From assembly GCA_002431345.1 (NCBI GenBank), contig DJEN01000095.1, positions 4,257-68,256 of the forward strand: a stretch of DNA of 64,000 nucleotides, given 5' to 3'. The position numbers and the translations under genes are program-made. This stretch comes from Megasphaera sp. UBA5897. GTDB taxonomy: Bacteria; Bacillota; Negativicutes; Veillonellales; Megasphaeraceae. Below, piece by piece: positions 25,213 through 33,828 of the stretch. Under the pieces are notes generated by a model. It saw only the letters and a list, made by a program, of their open reading frames with translations, did not search any database and had not been told where the DNA came from. The first letter of the stretch is position 1, and each line of letters opens with the position of its first letter.

Positions 25213-26664
25213 ATGGCATTAATGACAGGCGAACAGTATATTGAAAGCATGAGAAAATTAAACTTGCAAGTCTACATGTTCGGCAAAAAAATTGAAAATG
25301 TAGTAGACGATCCGATTCTCCGTCCTTCTTTGAACTCCGTTCGTATGACATACGATCTGGCTCAGAAACCGGAATATCAGGAATTGATGACTGTTATTTC
25401 TCCGTACACTGGCGAACGTGTAAACCGTTTCACACATATTCATCAGAGTACAACGGACTTGATGAACAAAGTTAAAATGCAGCGTTTGCTCGGTCAGAAA
25501 ACAGCAGCTTGCTTCCAGCGCTGCGTAGGCATGGATGCTTTCAATGCTGTATTCTCTACGACATACGACATTGATAAAAAATACGGCACATCATATCATG
25601 AAAACTTCATGAACTTCTTGAAACGCGTTCAGAAAGAAGACCTCACCGTTGACGGCGCGATGACAGACCCGAAAGGCGACCGCGGTTTGGCTCCTCATGC
25701 ACAGAAAGATCCGGACCTCTACCTACACGTTGTAGAACGTCGTGCAGATGGTGTTGTTGTTCGCGGTGCGAAAGCGCATCAGACCGGTTTCATCAACTCC
25801 CACGAAGTTATCGTAATGCCGACTATCGCTATGGGTCCTGATGATAAAGATTATGCAATTTCCTTCTCCTGTCCGACAGATGAAAAAGGTATTTTCATGA
25901 TCGTTGGCCGTCAGTCCTGCGATACTCGTAAATTGGAAGGCGCGCAGATGGATACAGGCAACCCGGAATTCGGCGGCACAGAAGCCCTCGTCATTTTCGA
26001 CAACGTATTCATTCCTAACGACCGCATTTACCTCAACGGCGAATTTGAATTTGCCGGGACATTGGTTGAACGTTTCGCTGGCTACCATCGTCAATCTTAC
26101 GGCGGCTGTAAAGTTGGCGTAGGCGACGTTTTGATTGGTGCTGCTGCTGTCGCTGCTGATTACAACGGCTGCCCGAAAGCATCCCATATCAAAGACAAAA
26201 TTATCGAAATGCAGCACCTCAATGAAACATTGTTTGCCTGCGGCATTGCTTGCTCTGCTCTCGGCACGAAGACAGAATCCGGCAACTACCTCATTGACCT
26301 CCTGCTTGCCAACGTCTGCAAACAGAACGTTACACGTTTTCCGTATGAAATCGTTCGTCTTGCTGAAGATATTGCCGGCGGCTTGATGGTAACGGCTCCG
26401 TCTGAAAAAGACCTCCGCGATCCGAAAATTGGGCCGTATGTTGAAAAATATCTTCGCGGCGTAGACAGCGTTTCTACAGAAAACCGCTTGAAGATTTTAC
26501 GTCTCATTGAAAACCTCAGCTTGGGCACGGCAGCAGTTGGCTATCGTACAGAATCCATGCACGGTGCTGGTTCTCCGCAGGCTCAGCGTATCATGATTTC
26601 CCGTCAGGGCAACCTCCGCATGAAGAAAGCGTTGGCTAAAGCTATCGCTCATATTGAAGAATAA
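25213..26664 (+). CDS. abfD: 4-hydroxybutyryl-CoA dehydratase / vinylacetyl-CoA isomerase
   Basis: A 483-residue FAD and 4Fe-4S enzyme that converts 4-hydroxybutyryl-CoA to crotonyl-CoA. The cluster ligands known from the Clostridium aminobutyricum enzyme (three Cys and one His) are seen at C100 and C104 (CFQRC), H292 and C299 (YHRQSYGGC), essentially the same positions. MTGEQYIESMRKL at the N-terminus is also family-typical. Crotonyl-CoA can then enter butyrate formation. Its codon use looks optimised, suggesting high expression. First gene after the sigma-54 promoter; the CoA-transferase follows. Confidence 0.96.
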   Translation: MALMTGEQYIESMRKLNLQVYMFGKKIENVVDDPILRPSLNSVRMTYDLAQKPEYQELMTVISPYTGERVNRFTHIHQSTTDLMNKVKMQRLLGQKTAACFQRCVGMDAFNAVFSTTYDIDKKYGTSYHENFMNFLKRVQKEDLTVDGAMTDPKGDRGLAPHAQKDPDLYLHVVERRADGVVVRGAKAHQTGFINSHEVIVMPTIAMGPDDKDYAISFSCPTDEKGIFMIVGRQSCDTRKLEGAQMDTGNPEFGGTEALVIFDNVFIPNDRIYLNGEFEFAGTLVERFAGYHRQSYGGCKVGVGDVLIGAAAVAADYNGCPKASHIKDKIIEMQHLNETLFACGIACSALGTKTESGNYLIDLLLANVCKQNVTRFPYEIVRLAEDIAGGLMVTAPSEKDLRDPKIGPYVEKYLRGVDSVSTENRLKILRLIENLSLGTAAVGYRTESMHGAGSPQAQRIMISRQGNLRMKKALAKAIAHIEE

Positions 26665-26701
26665 GATGCACGTTCGGCTTAAATAATAACATGTTTTGCT
26701 G

Positions 26702-26750
26702 TTGCCGCAGCAGCCTGGCCGTACCTCCTCCAGGGCCGTTGCTGCGGCAA
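26702..26750 (+). other. Large intercistronic hairpin between abfD and the CoA-transferase
   Basis: TTGCCGCAGCA (26702-26712) pairs with TGCTGCGGCAA (26740-26750), with an inner GCCTGG/CCAGG stem. No U tract follows, so it is not a standard terminator. It may protect the abfD message or uncouple expression of the two genes. Confidence 0.65.
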
Positions 26751-26775
26751 TGCATACAGAAAGTAGGTGTGCTTG

Positions 26776-28083
26776 TTGGATTGGAGAAAAGAATACGCTG
26801 ATAAAATCGTTTCTGCAGCAGAAGCAGTCAGCCATGTAAAATCAGGCGATACGATCGTTTTTGAACATGCCTGCGGTGAATCGCAGTGCCTGACCAATGA
26901 ATTGGTCAATCAGGCCGATCGCTTGGAACATGTCACTATTAGTCATATGGTCGCTATGGGAAGCGCTCCATACTGCCAGCCGGGAATGGAAAAACATTTC
27001 CGCCACAATGCGCTGTTTGTCGGCGGCTCTACGCGTAAAGCCGTTGAAGAAGGCCGTGCAGACTTCACGCCGTGCTTCTTCCATGAAGCCCCGAAATTCT
27101 TCCGTGAAGGTATTCTTCCTGTAGACGTTGCCTTTATCCAGGTCAGCGAACCGGATGAAAAGGGCAACTGCTCCTTTGGTATTTCCGTTGACTATACGCA
27201 GCCGGCAACAGAAGCTGCTAAATTAGTCATAGCGCAAGTCAATAAAAACATGCCATATACGTATGGCAATGGCATCAACCTCAAAGATATTGACTACATC
27301 GTAGAACAAGAAGCTGATTTGATTGAACTGCCGCCGCCCCACATCGGCGATACAGAAAAGAAAATCGGCGAATATGTAGCTTCTTTGATTAAAGACGGCG
27401 ATACGCTGCAGCTCGGCATCGGTGCCATTCCGGATGCGGTATTATCCTTCTTGGGTGACAAGAAAGATTTGGGCATTCATTCGGAAATGTTTTCTGACGG
27501 CGTTGTTGACTTGGCAAACAAAGGCGTTGTTACCAATGCGAAAAAGACGATTGATCAGGGCAAATTTGTAGCCTGCTTCCTCATGGGTACAAAAAAACTC
27601 TACGATTTCGTCAACAACAACCCGGATGTATTGATTAAACCGGTTGATTACACGAACGATCCGTTCGTAGTAGCACAGATTGACAACATCATCGCGATTA
27701 ACTCGGCCATGCAGGTTGACTTGATGGGACAAGTCAATGCTGAAATGATTGGCTATCGTCAGTTTAGCGGTGTTGGCGGTCAGGTAGACTTCGTCCGCGG
27801 CGCATCCCGCGCTAAAGGCGGCAAAGCTATCATTGCGATGCCTTCTACAACGGGAAAAACAAAGAAAATTTCCAAGATTGTGCCGATTCTTGATGAAGGG
27901 GCAGCCGTTACGACATCCCGTAATGATGTAGATTATGTCATCACAGAATTTGGTATCGCAGCATTAAAGGGCAAAACGCTTAAACAGCGTGCAGCGGCTT
28001 TAATCAAGATTGCTCATCCTGATTTCCGCCCGGCTCTTATCGAAGAATTTGAAAAACGCTTCCACTGCAAATTTGAAGAATAA
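26776..28083 (+). CDS. 4-hydroxybutyrate CoA-transferase
   Basis: A 435-residue class I-type CoA-transferase (AbfT/Cat2 group) that makes 4-hydroxybutyryl-CoA from 4-hydroxybutyrate and acetyl-CoA or butyryl-CoA. The catalytic glutamate is about E237 in HSEMFSDGVVDL. GIGAIPDAVL and GVGGQVDFVRGAS are further signatures. The TTG at 26776 is preferred because it gives MDWRKEYADK, matching the known N-terminus of this family, with AGTAGG eight bases upstream; GTG at 26767 would be too close to that site. Follows abfD, ends in a clear terminator. Confidence 0.92.
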   Translation: MDWRKEYADKIVSAAEAVSHVKSGDTIVFEHACGESQCLTNELVNQADRLEHVTISHMVAMGSAPYCQPGMEKHFRHNALFVGGSTRKAVEEGRADFTPCFFHEAPKFFREGILPVDVAFIQVSEPDEKGNCSFGISVDYTQPATEAAKLVIAQVNKNMPYTYGNGINLKDIDYIVEQEADLIELPPPHIGDTEKKIGEYVASLIKDGDTLQLGIGAIPDAVLSFLGDKKDLGIHSEMFSDGVVDLANKGVVTNAKKTIDQGKFVACFLMGTKKLYDFVNNNPDVLIKPVDYTNDPFVVAQIDNIIAINSAMQVDLMGQVNAEMIGYRQFSGVGGQVDFVRGASRAKGGKAIIAMPSTTGKTKKISKIVPILDEGAAVTTSRNDVDYVITEFGIAALKGKTLKQRAAALIKIAHPDFRPALIEEFEKRFHCKFEE

Positions 28084-28111
28084 AAGCATCCTCTGGTCCA
28101 GGATACAATAT

Positions 28112-28170
28112 ATGCCATAGCAACTGTCTCCGTAGTTATAGCAGGTTGATGGCTGCTATGGCATTTTTTC
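28112..28170 (+). terminator. Terminator after the CoA-transferase gene
   Basis: ATGCCATAGCA (28112-28122) pairs with TGCTATGGCAT (28154-28164) and a T run follows. Separates abfD-CoA-transferase from the membrane carrier gene. Confidence 0.8.
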
Positions 28171-28246
28171 TTCTAAATTTGAATATTTATGAGCAAAAGT
28201 CATTATTTTATCGAGAGTATACTGATTTAGATTGGAGGGTATGGTA

Positions 28247-29695
28247 ATGTTTGGTCCTGTCTATAAAAGAAAAGAGGGCGAAATACAGCCTGGGATTAAC
28301 TTGCATATTTTTAAATTATGTTTCCGTCTCCCATTTATCCATTATCGGTTTGAATGGCCTGACTATGTACAAGGTTTGCTGCTTTGTGCTGTTTGTTTAG
28401 GTATTATTCCTGTTTTGCAGGAATACCTCGGCATGCCGTTTGAAATTGCTATTACTATCGTTATCATGAATGGTTTCTTATATACCTGGCACGCTCATTT
28501 AGGTGACCCTGTTGTTCCTGGGTGGATTACGCCGGCGATTCCGCTGCTGTTGTTATGGCTGGCCGGGTATCCTCATGATACGGCAGAACGTATGCATGCT
28601 CTTATCGCATTTGAATTTGAATTAGGTCTGTTAACATTTATTTTGGGTGCTACCGGCTTGGCTAAAAAAGTAGTTGACCTTGTGCCCGACGCGCTGAAAT
28701 CAGGGATTTTGATTGGTGCAGGCATTGCAGCTGTACGTCTTGTATTTAATGCTGGCGGCAGCTTTGATAAATATCCGTTTACCATTGCGATTGCCGTTGG
28801 TTTTGCTTTCTACTGCTCTTTCAGCAATCACTTTAAGAGCATTATGAACAAAAACAAAGTATTCCAGGTTATTTCAGACTTAGGCCTGCTGCCGGCTATG
28901 GTATTGGCAGTTATCGTAGCCCCGCTTGTTGGCGAACTTCCCTGGCCGACGATTGAATGGGGCTTTACCCATCCGCATTTTATTGAAGTTTTCACACAGT
29001 GGAGTCCTTTTGCAGAACGAATCGGCTTCCCTGGCATGAGCTACTTTATTGATGCAGCTCCGTTAGTTGTAGCGACGTACGTTGTATTATTCGGCGAACT
29101 GATTCAGGCCGATGCGTTGATTGATGAAGCACGTGAATTCCGTCATGGCGATGAAAACATTCATTTCGATGCCAACCGCAATAACGTTATCGTTGGTGTC
29201 CGCAACATGATTATGGCTATGGCTGGCCCGGACCTTTCCATGTGCGGCCCCTTATGGGCAGCTATGCAGGTTGTTATCTGCGAACGCTACAAACACGGCC
29301 GTGAAGCGATGGACAGCTTGGTCGGCGGCGTTGCTTCCTTCCGTTTGGGTACGTTTACTGGGTACTGGCTCTCCCCAATCGTAAGTTTCGTAAAACCGGT
29401 ACTGCCAATCGCTTTGGCACTTACTATGTTAATTCAAGGGTATGTCGCTGTTCGTGTCGGCGTACTTCGTGCGAAAACCTTTAATGACCTCGGCGTTGCC
29501 GGTGTTATTGGCGGCGTTCTCGTATCCCGCGGCGCAGCAATGGCTTTGGGCGTAGGCATTGTATTATGTCTCCTCGTCTTTGGTAAAAACTTCTTCCAGC
29601 GCAAGATGTCCAAATACAATACCAAATCCGACCCGATTTTCAGCACAGCAGCTGAAAAAGAATTAACAGCTGAAAACGAAGGCGTCAATAAATAA
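28247..29695 (+). CDS. Putative polytopic membrane transporter, NCS2-like appearance
   Basis: A 482-residue hydrophobic protein with roughly 12-14 membrane segments. Sequence cues include GDPVVPGWITPAIPLLLLW near residue 90, then GILIGAGIAAVRLVF and MAGPDLSMCGPLWAAMQVV. The general layout recalls the NCS2/SulP transporter fold, but I do not recognise a characterised family. The start at 28247 fits GGAGG eight bases upstream. Lying inside the 4-hydroxybutyrate gene group, it may import 4-hydroxybutyrate or another acid substrate; this is inference from position. Confidence 0.7.
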   Translation: MFGPVYKRKEGEIQPGINLHIFKLCFRLPFIHYRFEWPDYVQGLLLCAVCLGIIPVLQEYLGMPFEIAITIVIMNGFLYTWHAHLGDPVVPGWITPAIPLLLLWLAGYPHDTAERMHALIAFEFELGLLTFILGATGLAKKVVDLVPDALKSGILIGAGIAAVRLVFNAGGSFDKYPFTIAIAVGFAFYCSFSNHFKSIMNKNKVFQVISDLGLLPAMVLAVIVAPLVGELPWPTIEWGFTHPHFIEVFTQWSPFAERIGFPGMSYFIDAAPLVVATYVVLFGELIQADALIDEAREFRHGDENIHFDANRNNVIVGVRNMIMAMAGPDLSMCGPLWAAMQVVICERYKHGREAMDSLVGGVASFRLGTFTGYWLSPIVSFVKPVLPIALALTMLIQGYVAVRVGVLRAKTFNDLGVAGVIGGVLVSRGAAMALGVGIVLCLLVFGKNFFQRKMSKYNTKSDPIFSTAAEKELTAENEGVNK

Positions 29696-29728
29696 GTTCG
29701 TGTACATTCTTTTCCGGAGGTTTACATT

Positions 29729-30340
29729 ATGCAGTACTATGGTGATTTACTACGAAAATTGACAAAATCCAATACGACGGACGTGTGTGAATTCTTTGTC
29801 AAAAAATGCCTGATGAACGCGAAAAATCGCTCTACCAATGAAGCGATGAAACGATTCTTCATGATTTGTGCTGTATCTGCCAATGATGGAATTAAAGAAT
29901 TTTTAGAAAAGAATGAATTAACATTCAGCGGATACTGGGCACACCGCCGATATTTTGCAAAGGTAAAAGCGGGAATTCCTGTCGTCGTCAAAACCTATTT
30001 GTCCTGCATGCTTCTTATGCTGGCTTCCCAAAAGAAGCTTATTATGAAGAAAACAGGGATGAATGAACAAGAATTACTGGCTAAATGGTGTCAGATTTTT
30101 AAATATGAAGATGCAGACAAAGCGTATTTTAATGAACTCGTAGCCATGGCTGGCCATGGTGAAGAAGGTGTGCAAGATGTTTTTTCCCAACTCAACGGTG
30201 TATGTCATGAACGGCTTAACGGTGGGGAACCCAGTAACCTTCCTTGTAATGATGCAAATCGGGATTTGCTGACGTACCGGGTTGGCGAAGATGTATATGT
30301 CTTGGTCAACAGGCTGCAGGAAATGCCGAATTTAAGTTAA
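29729..30340 (+). CDS. Conserved-looking cytosolic protein of unknown function
   Basis: A 203-residue soluble, mostly helical and basic protein with no recognised domain or signal. Notable residues are several scattered cysteines (VCEFFVKKCLM, KWCQIF, GVCHERL, LPCND) and charged helices. It begins 33 bases after the carrier gene behind a good CGGAGG site, so it is very probably co-transcribed with it. A hairpin follows before the GldA-type gene. No function is proposed beyond association with the carrier. Confidence 0.7.
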   Translation: MQYYGDLLRKLTKSNTTDVCEFFVKKCLMNAKNRSTNEAMKRFFMICAVSANDGIKEFLEKNELTFSGYWAHRRYFAKVKAGIPVVVKTYLSCMLLMLASQKKLIMKKTGMNEQELLAKWCQIFKYEDADKAYFNELVAMAGHGEEGVQDVFSQLNGVCHERLNGGEPSNLPCNDANRDLLTYRVGEDVYVLVNRLQEMPNLS

Positions 30341-30356
30341 ATTGCATATGAAAAAC

Positions 30357-30408
30357 AAAATCTCCCATCGTCACAGCGGCCGCTGCCGCCATGCGGCTGG
30401 GAGATTTT
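30357..30408. terminator. Hairpin terminator before the GldA-type gene
   Basis: AAAATCTCCCA (30357-30367) pairs with TGGGAGATTTT (30398-30408), enclosing a GC-rich GCCGC-type inner stem. The plus-strand U tract is short, so read-through is possible. Confidence 0.6.
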
Positions 30409-30449
30409 GCATCATATACACTATATAATATGAAAGGTGGTTTTTAAAA

Positions 30450-31538
30450 ATGGCAATTGGTTTGAAAGCTCCGAGCTATTATGTTCAAGGTGAAGGTGAA
30501 CTTGATAAATTAGGAAAATACGTAAAGAAAATCGGCAATACGTTTTTGGTTCTTGGTTCTCCCAACAATAAAAAACGAGTAGGCGACCGCATAGAAGCAG
30601 CTCTTTCCAGTGCAGATAAAAAAATGGTATATTGTGAATTTGGTGGTGAATGCTCTAAAAAAGCGATTGCCGATGCCATAGAAATCGCGCAGGCAAACAA
30701 CTGCGACGCAATTATTGGTCTCGGCGGCGGCAAAGCCTTGGATACAGCTAAAGCGGTTGGTATTAACATGGGCGGTCTGCCGACAGTGATTATTCCCACG
30801 ATTGCCTCCAATGACGCACCGTGCAGCAGCGTAGCTGTTATTTACAATGAAGAAGGCGTCGTTATTAAAGCCCTTATGATGAAACGCAATCCAGATCTCG
30901 TTTTGGTTGATACGGGGCTTATTGCCAAAGCACCTAAAAAATATCTCGTATCCGGCATGGGCGATGCTCTTTCGACGTACTTTGAAGCGCGTGCCTGCTA
31001 CCGCAGCGGCGCCAAGACCATGTCCCGCGGCAAATGCTCGATGACTGCCCTAGCTCTTGCCAAACTTTGCTATGAAACGCTGCTCAAAGATTCTGCTAAG
31101 GCGTTGGAAGCCGTAGAACAGCAAGTCGTTACGCCGGAATTGGAAGCTGTCGTAGAAGCCAGCGTGTATCTCAGCGGTGTTGGCTTTGAAGCCGGCGGCT
31201 TGGCTGCTGCCCATGCTATCAACGACGGTTTTGCACAAGTTCCGCAGGCTCATAACGCTTCTCATGGCGAAAAAGTTGCTTTTGGCTTGTTGGCACAGCT
31301 CATTTTGGAAAAAGCACCAAAAGAAGAATGGGATACAGTACTGCATTATATTCAGTCTGTAGGACTTCCGTCCTGCCTGGCTGATTTGGGTATCCAAGAT
31401 GTCAAAGAAGAAGAAATCCGTAAAGTATCGGAAGCGGCTACGGTACCGACACAATTTACGAAAAACGTTCGTGCAGATATTACGGCTGATGAAGTATACC
31501 AGGCTATCATGGCAGCCGATGCAGCAGGCAAACAGTAA
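30450..31538 (+). CDS. Glycerol dehydrogenase-type (GldA-like) NAD-dependent alcohol dehydrogenase
   Basis: A 362-residue metal-dependent dehydrogenase. The nucleotide site is GLGGGKALDTAKAVG near residue 95. Metal-binding segments are GMGDALSTYFEAR, AAAHAINDGF and ASHGEKVAFG, in the order seen in GldA. In other bacteria this family oxidises glycerol to dihydroxyacetone. Here it lies within a 4-hydroxybutyrate gene set, so a role on another short hydroxy compound is possible. The selenoprotein gene begins 13 bases downstream. Confidence 0.82.
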   Translation: MAIGLKAPSYYVQGEGELDKLGKYVKKIGNTFLVLGSPNNKKRVGDRIEAALSSADKKMVYCEFGGECSKKAIADAIEIAQANNCDAIIGLGGGKALDTAKAVGINMGGLPTVIIPTIASNDAPCSSVAVIYNEEGVVIKALMMKRNPDLVLVDTGLIAKAPKKYLVSGMGDALSTYFEARACYRSGAKTMSRGKCSMTALALAKLCYETLLKDSAKALEAVEQQVVTPELEAVVEASVYLSGVGFEAGGLAAAHAINDGFAQVPQAHNASHGEKVAFGLLAQLILEKAPKEEWDTVLHYIQSVGLPSCLADLGIQDVKEEEIRKVSEAATVPTQFTKNVRADITADEVYQAIMAADAAGKQ

Positions 31539-31551
31539 AAAGGTGATGCGC

Positions 31552-31893
31552 ATGTTTACTATTACCCCGGCAGCGGTGCAGTACATTCAGGCTCACGGCG
31601 GGCATGTGATGATAACCCTTAGCTTTGAACCGTCAGCCGGCAGCTGCTGAAAAGGAGATCGTATCTGGGGCACATATGTCCCGGAAATTGGTTTAGGTAA
31701 ACCAATGCAGGAAGCACACATACTGCATGAAGTCATTCAGGGTGTAACCGTTTGGTATCATGCCAAACTGGCAATAAAACAGGACTATGCAGCCATTCGT
31801 ATTTCCCTTCGTTCTTTGTTGTTTATGAAATGGCTGGAGTTGGAAGGAGCCCGCGGCTATACGGTTTTGCCGCCTCGTGACGAAACGATGTAA
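31552..31893 (+). CDS. HesB-like CC/Sec-motif selenoprotein, in-frame TGA read as selenocysteine
   Basis: A 113-residue product if TGA at 31648-31650 is read as selenocysteine (residue 33), giving a Ser-Cys-Sec motif. The same frame stays open on both sides: FTITPAAVQYIQAHGG before, and GLGKPMQEAHILHEVIQG onward after, to TAA at 31891. A stem-loop at 31665-31684 has its loop about 23 bases after the TGA, where bacterial SECIS elements sit. HesB-like CC/U proteins are a described selenoprotein family. The start at 31552 fits an AGGTG site; ATG at 31546 is possible. Co-transcribed with the GldA-type gene. The alternative is a nonsense-mutated gene. Confidence 0.8.
31665..31684 (+). promoter_or_regulatory. 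Candidate bacterial SECIS element
   Basis: Eight base pairs (CTGGGGCA with TGTCCCGG, including G-U pairs) close a four-base CATA loop starting 23 bases after the in-frame TGA. Position and size fit SelB-dependent selenocysteine insertion; loop identity should be checked by folding. Confidence 0.6.
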
Positions 31894-31914
31894 ATGCAGT
31901 ATTGAAGATAACGA

Positions 31915-31950
31915 AAAAGCGAGTGTATGCAAGACGCTGCACTCGCTTTT
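31915..31950 (+). terminator. Terminator after the selenoprotein gene
   Basis: AAAAGCGAGTG pairs with CACTCGCTTTT. It sits just before the iron alcohol dehydrogenase ribosome site, so it may be partial. Confidence 0.65.
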
Positions 31951-31973
31951 GGTCTAAGAAAGGAGCGATGCAG

Positions 31974-33107
31974 ATGAAGAATTTTTCCTATTATTTACCG
32001 GTGCACATTCAGTTTGGCTGGAATGCGTCTGAGCGCATCGGCGAACTGACAGCGTCATGGGGAAACCGTGCGCTTATCGTAACCGGCAATGGCGGCAGTG
32101 CCAGACGAAGCGGAGTCTTGGAACGCGTAGAAACTGCGCTGCAAAGTCAAGCAATCACTTATGCGGTGTATGATGGTGTCGTGCCGAATCCGGGCTTTCA
32201 GGAAGTAGAAGCCGGTGCCGCAGCGGCCAAAGCCATGCAGGCCCAGTTTGTCATTGCTGTTGGCGGCGGCAGTGTCATTGATTGCGCCAAGGGTATTGCA
32301 TTTGCTGCCTGCAATGAAGGCTTTTTGGGAGACTATATTAAAGGACGGGAACGAGGCGTAAACGCACTGCCTATCGCAGCGATACCGACGACTTGCGGTA
32401 CAGGAAGTGAATGCACGCCTTTTGCCGTATTGACGGATGAAGAAACACACGATAAGCGGGCTTTGAGTACGCGAACCATTTTACCGTCCTTGGCTGTCAT
32501 AGATCCGAGTGCGATGACGGGCATGCCGAAGCAGGTCTTGGCGGCAGTGGTGTTTGATGCGCTGTGCCATCATATGGAGGCCTATTTGTCCCGTGCGTGT
32601 AGTCCGATGACCAAAATGCAGTCTCTGTACGGCATGCAGCTTTTCAATAGCAGCATTCGGCAGATTGGGGCAAGTATGACAAAAGAAGCCTGGGAAGGCT
32701 TGGCTCTATGCAGTACCTTAGGCGGCATGAGCATTGGTATATCCGGCGTAACGGCTCCTCACGGCTTGGAACATCCCCTGAGCGGCCTGCGCAATGTGAT
32801 ACATGGGCGGGGACTGGCTGTTTTAACACCGCCTATTTTTGCTCGTTCTATAGACGCGGCACCAGAGCGGTTTGCTGCTATTTCGCGGGCTTTGGGCGGC
32901 ACGGATGAACGGGACTTAATAGATATATTGCAAGATATAATTGCTGCCTTGGGACTGCCGCAGACACTTTCGCAGGAAGGCGTACAGGTAGAGGATCTTC
33001 CTTGGCTTGTCAAAAATGCCATGCGTTCTTCGCGCGGTGCCATCATGGCGCATCCCAAAGTTTTTTCTAAAGAAGAAATTCAAGATATATATGAAGCATG
33101 CATGTAA
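31974..33107 (+). CDS. Iron-containing alcohol dehydrogenase, candidate 4-hydroxybutyrate dehydrogenase
   Basis: A 377-residue group III alcohol dehydrogenase. NAD-binding GGGSVIDCAKG is near residue 95, and IPTTCGTGSECTPF follows. Iron ligands are expected in FDALCHHMEAYLS, TAPHGLEHPLSG and VIHGRGLAVL. The last residues (FSKEEIQDIYEACM) resemble the end of the clostridial 4-hydroxybutyrate dehydrogenase. With the CoA-transferase and dehydratase it would complete succinate semialdehyde to crotonyl-CoA; substrate is inferred from context. The start at 31974 fits AGGAG eight bases upstream. Confidence 0.82.
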   Translation: MKNFSYYLPVHIQFGWNASERIGELTASWGNRALIVTGNGGSARRSGVLERVETALQSQAITYAVYDGVVPNPGFQEVEAGAAAAKAMQAQFVIAVGGGSVIDCAKGIAFAACNEGFLGDYIKGRERGVNALPIAAIPTTCGTGSECTPFAVLTDEETHDKRALSTRTILPSLAVIDPSAMTGMPKQVLAAVVFDALCHHMEAYLSRACSPMTKMQSLYGMQLFNSSIRQIGASMTKEAWEGLALCSTLGGMSIGISGVTAPHGLEHPLSGLRNVIHGRGLAVLTPPIFARSIDAAPERFAAISRALGGTDERDLIDILQDIIAALGLPQTLSQEGVQVEDLPWLVKNAMRSSRGAIMAHPKVFSKEEIQDIYEACM

Positions 33108-33231
33108 TATAGGCGTATCTAAAAAACTGCATAGCAAAAACAGAACCGCTGCATGATGGATTTTTTTATGCAGCAAACAGGGAAAGCCTGTGTTGGACGG
33201 AATTTTTGCGGCTGGATTTAGACATAAAAAA

Positions 33232-33272
33232 TCCCAACGCAGATGGATGTATTTTACCTATCTGTGTTGGGA
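33232..33272. terminator. Terminator between convergent genes
   Basis: TCCCAACGCAGAT pairs with ATCTGTGTTGGGA (one mismatch). The minus strand continues into a T run, so it chiefly ends the isochorismatase-like gene. Confidence 0.75.
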
Positions 33273-33293
33273 ATATCCTGGCATCAGCCGGTA

Positions 33294-33815
33294 TTATAAA
33301 ATATCAATTTGGCATGATTTCATGGCCTGCAGTGCGTTTTTGTGGCTTTCCGGCGTAACGCCTGCGCAGCAGGTACTGTCTACGCAGATTTCTTTTTCCG
33401 GATAAAAAGCCTTCAGCAGCAGGGCGTTAGAAATAACGCAGATATCCGTGCATACGCCCATGAGAACGATGCGGTCATACGCTGCGACTTCCGGGACTAA
33501 ATCAGGACAGCCAAAAGTCGGTTTTTCCAATATGGCTGCAAACAATGTATACGGAAGCAGCTGTTTGCAAATCTGCCAGCCCTTCGTATCTTTTATACAG
33601 TGCGGTACAGGCAGCTTTTTTCCTTCCTGCGTATCTAAATACGACGAGTCGTGTGTATCCTGTGTAAAAATAATATCTGTCTGCACATCGGTATTCTTTT
33701 TGCTGGCGACGATTTTTTCTTCAATAGAAGGAACAATAGCTTGGGCTTCCGGCGTGCCTAAGGCACCGCTTACAAAATCATTTTGCATATCGATGATAAT
33801 ATATGCTTGCGTCAT
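33294..33815 (-). CDS. Isochorismatase/nicotinamidase family hydrolase
   Basis: A 173-residue cysteine hydrolase. The N-terminal IIIDMQNDFV carries the catalytic aspartate. FTQDTHDSSY is a metal or substrate loop of the nicotinamidase type. VLMGVCTDICVISNALL carries the nucleophile cysteine. These features favour a nicotinamidase-like enzyme, but related amidases cannot be excluded. Start at 33815 is chosen for spacing from the GAGGTG site. It begins about 13 bases after the ThiE/TenI gene, so the two form an operon. Confidence 0.8.
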   Translation of the reverse strand: MTQAYIIIDMQNDFVSGALGTPEAQAIVPSIEEKIVASKKNTDVQTDIIFTQDTHDSSYLDTQEGKKLPVPHCIKDTKGWQICKQLLPYTLFAAILEKPTFGCPDLVPEVAAYDRIVLMGVCTDICVISNALLLKAFYPEKEICVDSTCCAGVTPESHKNALQAMKSCQIDIL

Positions 33816-33828
33816 GGCATACACCTCG

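Noticed and set aside
28084..28246. A third sigma-54 promoter before the membrane carrier gene
   Set aside because: No GG-N10-GC element with TGGCA and TTGC blocks was found there on the plus strand.
31546..31893. Reading the in-frame TGA as a nonsense mutation or frameshift
   Set aside because: The frame is preserved on both sides, the motif is Cys-Sec in a family known to contain selenoproteins, and a stem-loop stands at the right distance. Kept as the alternative but less likely.
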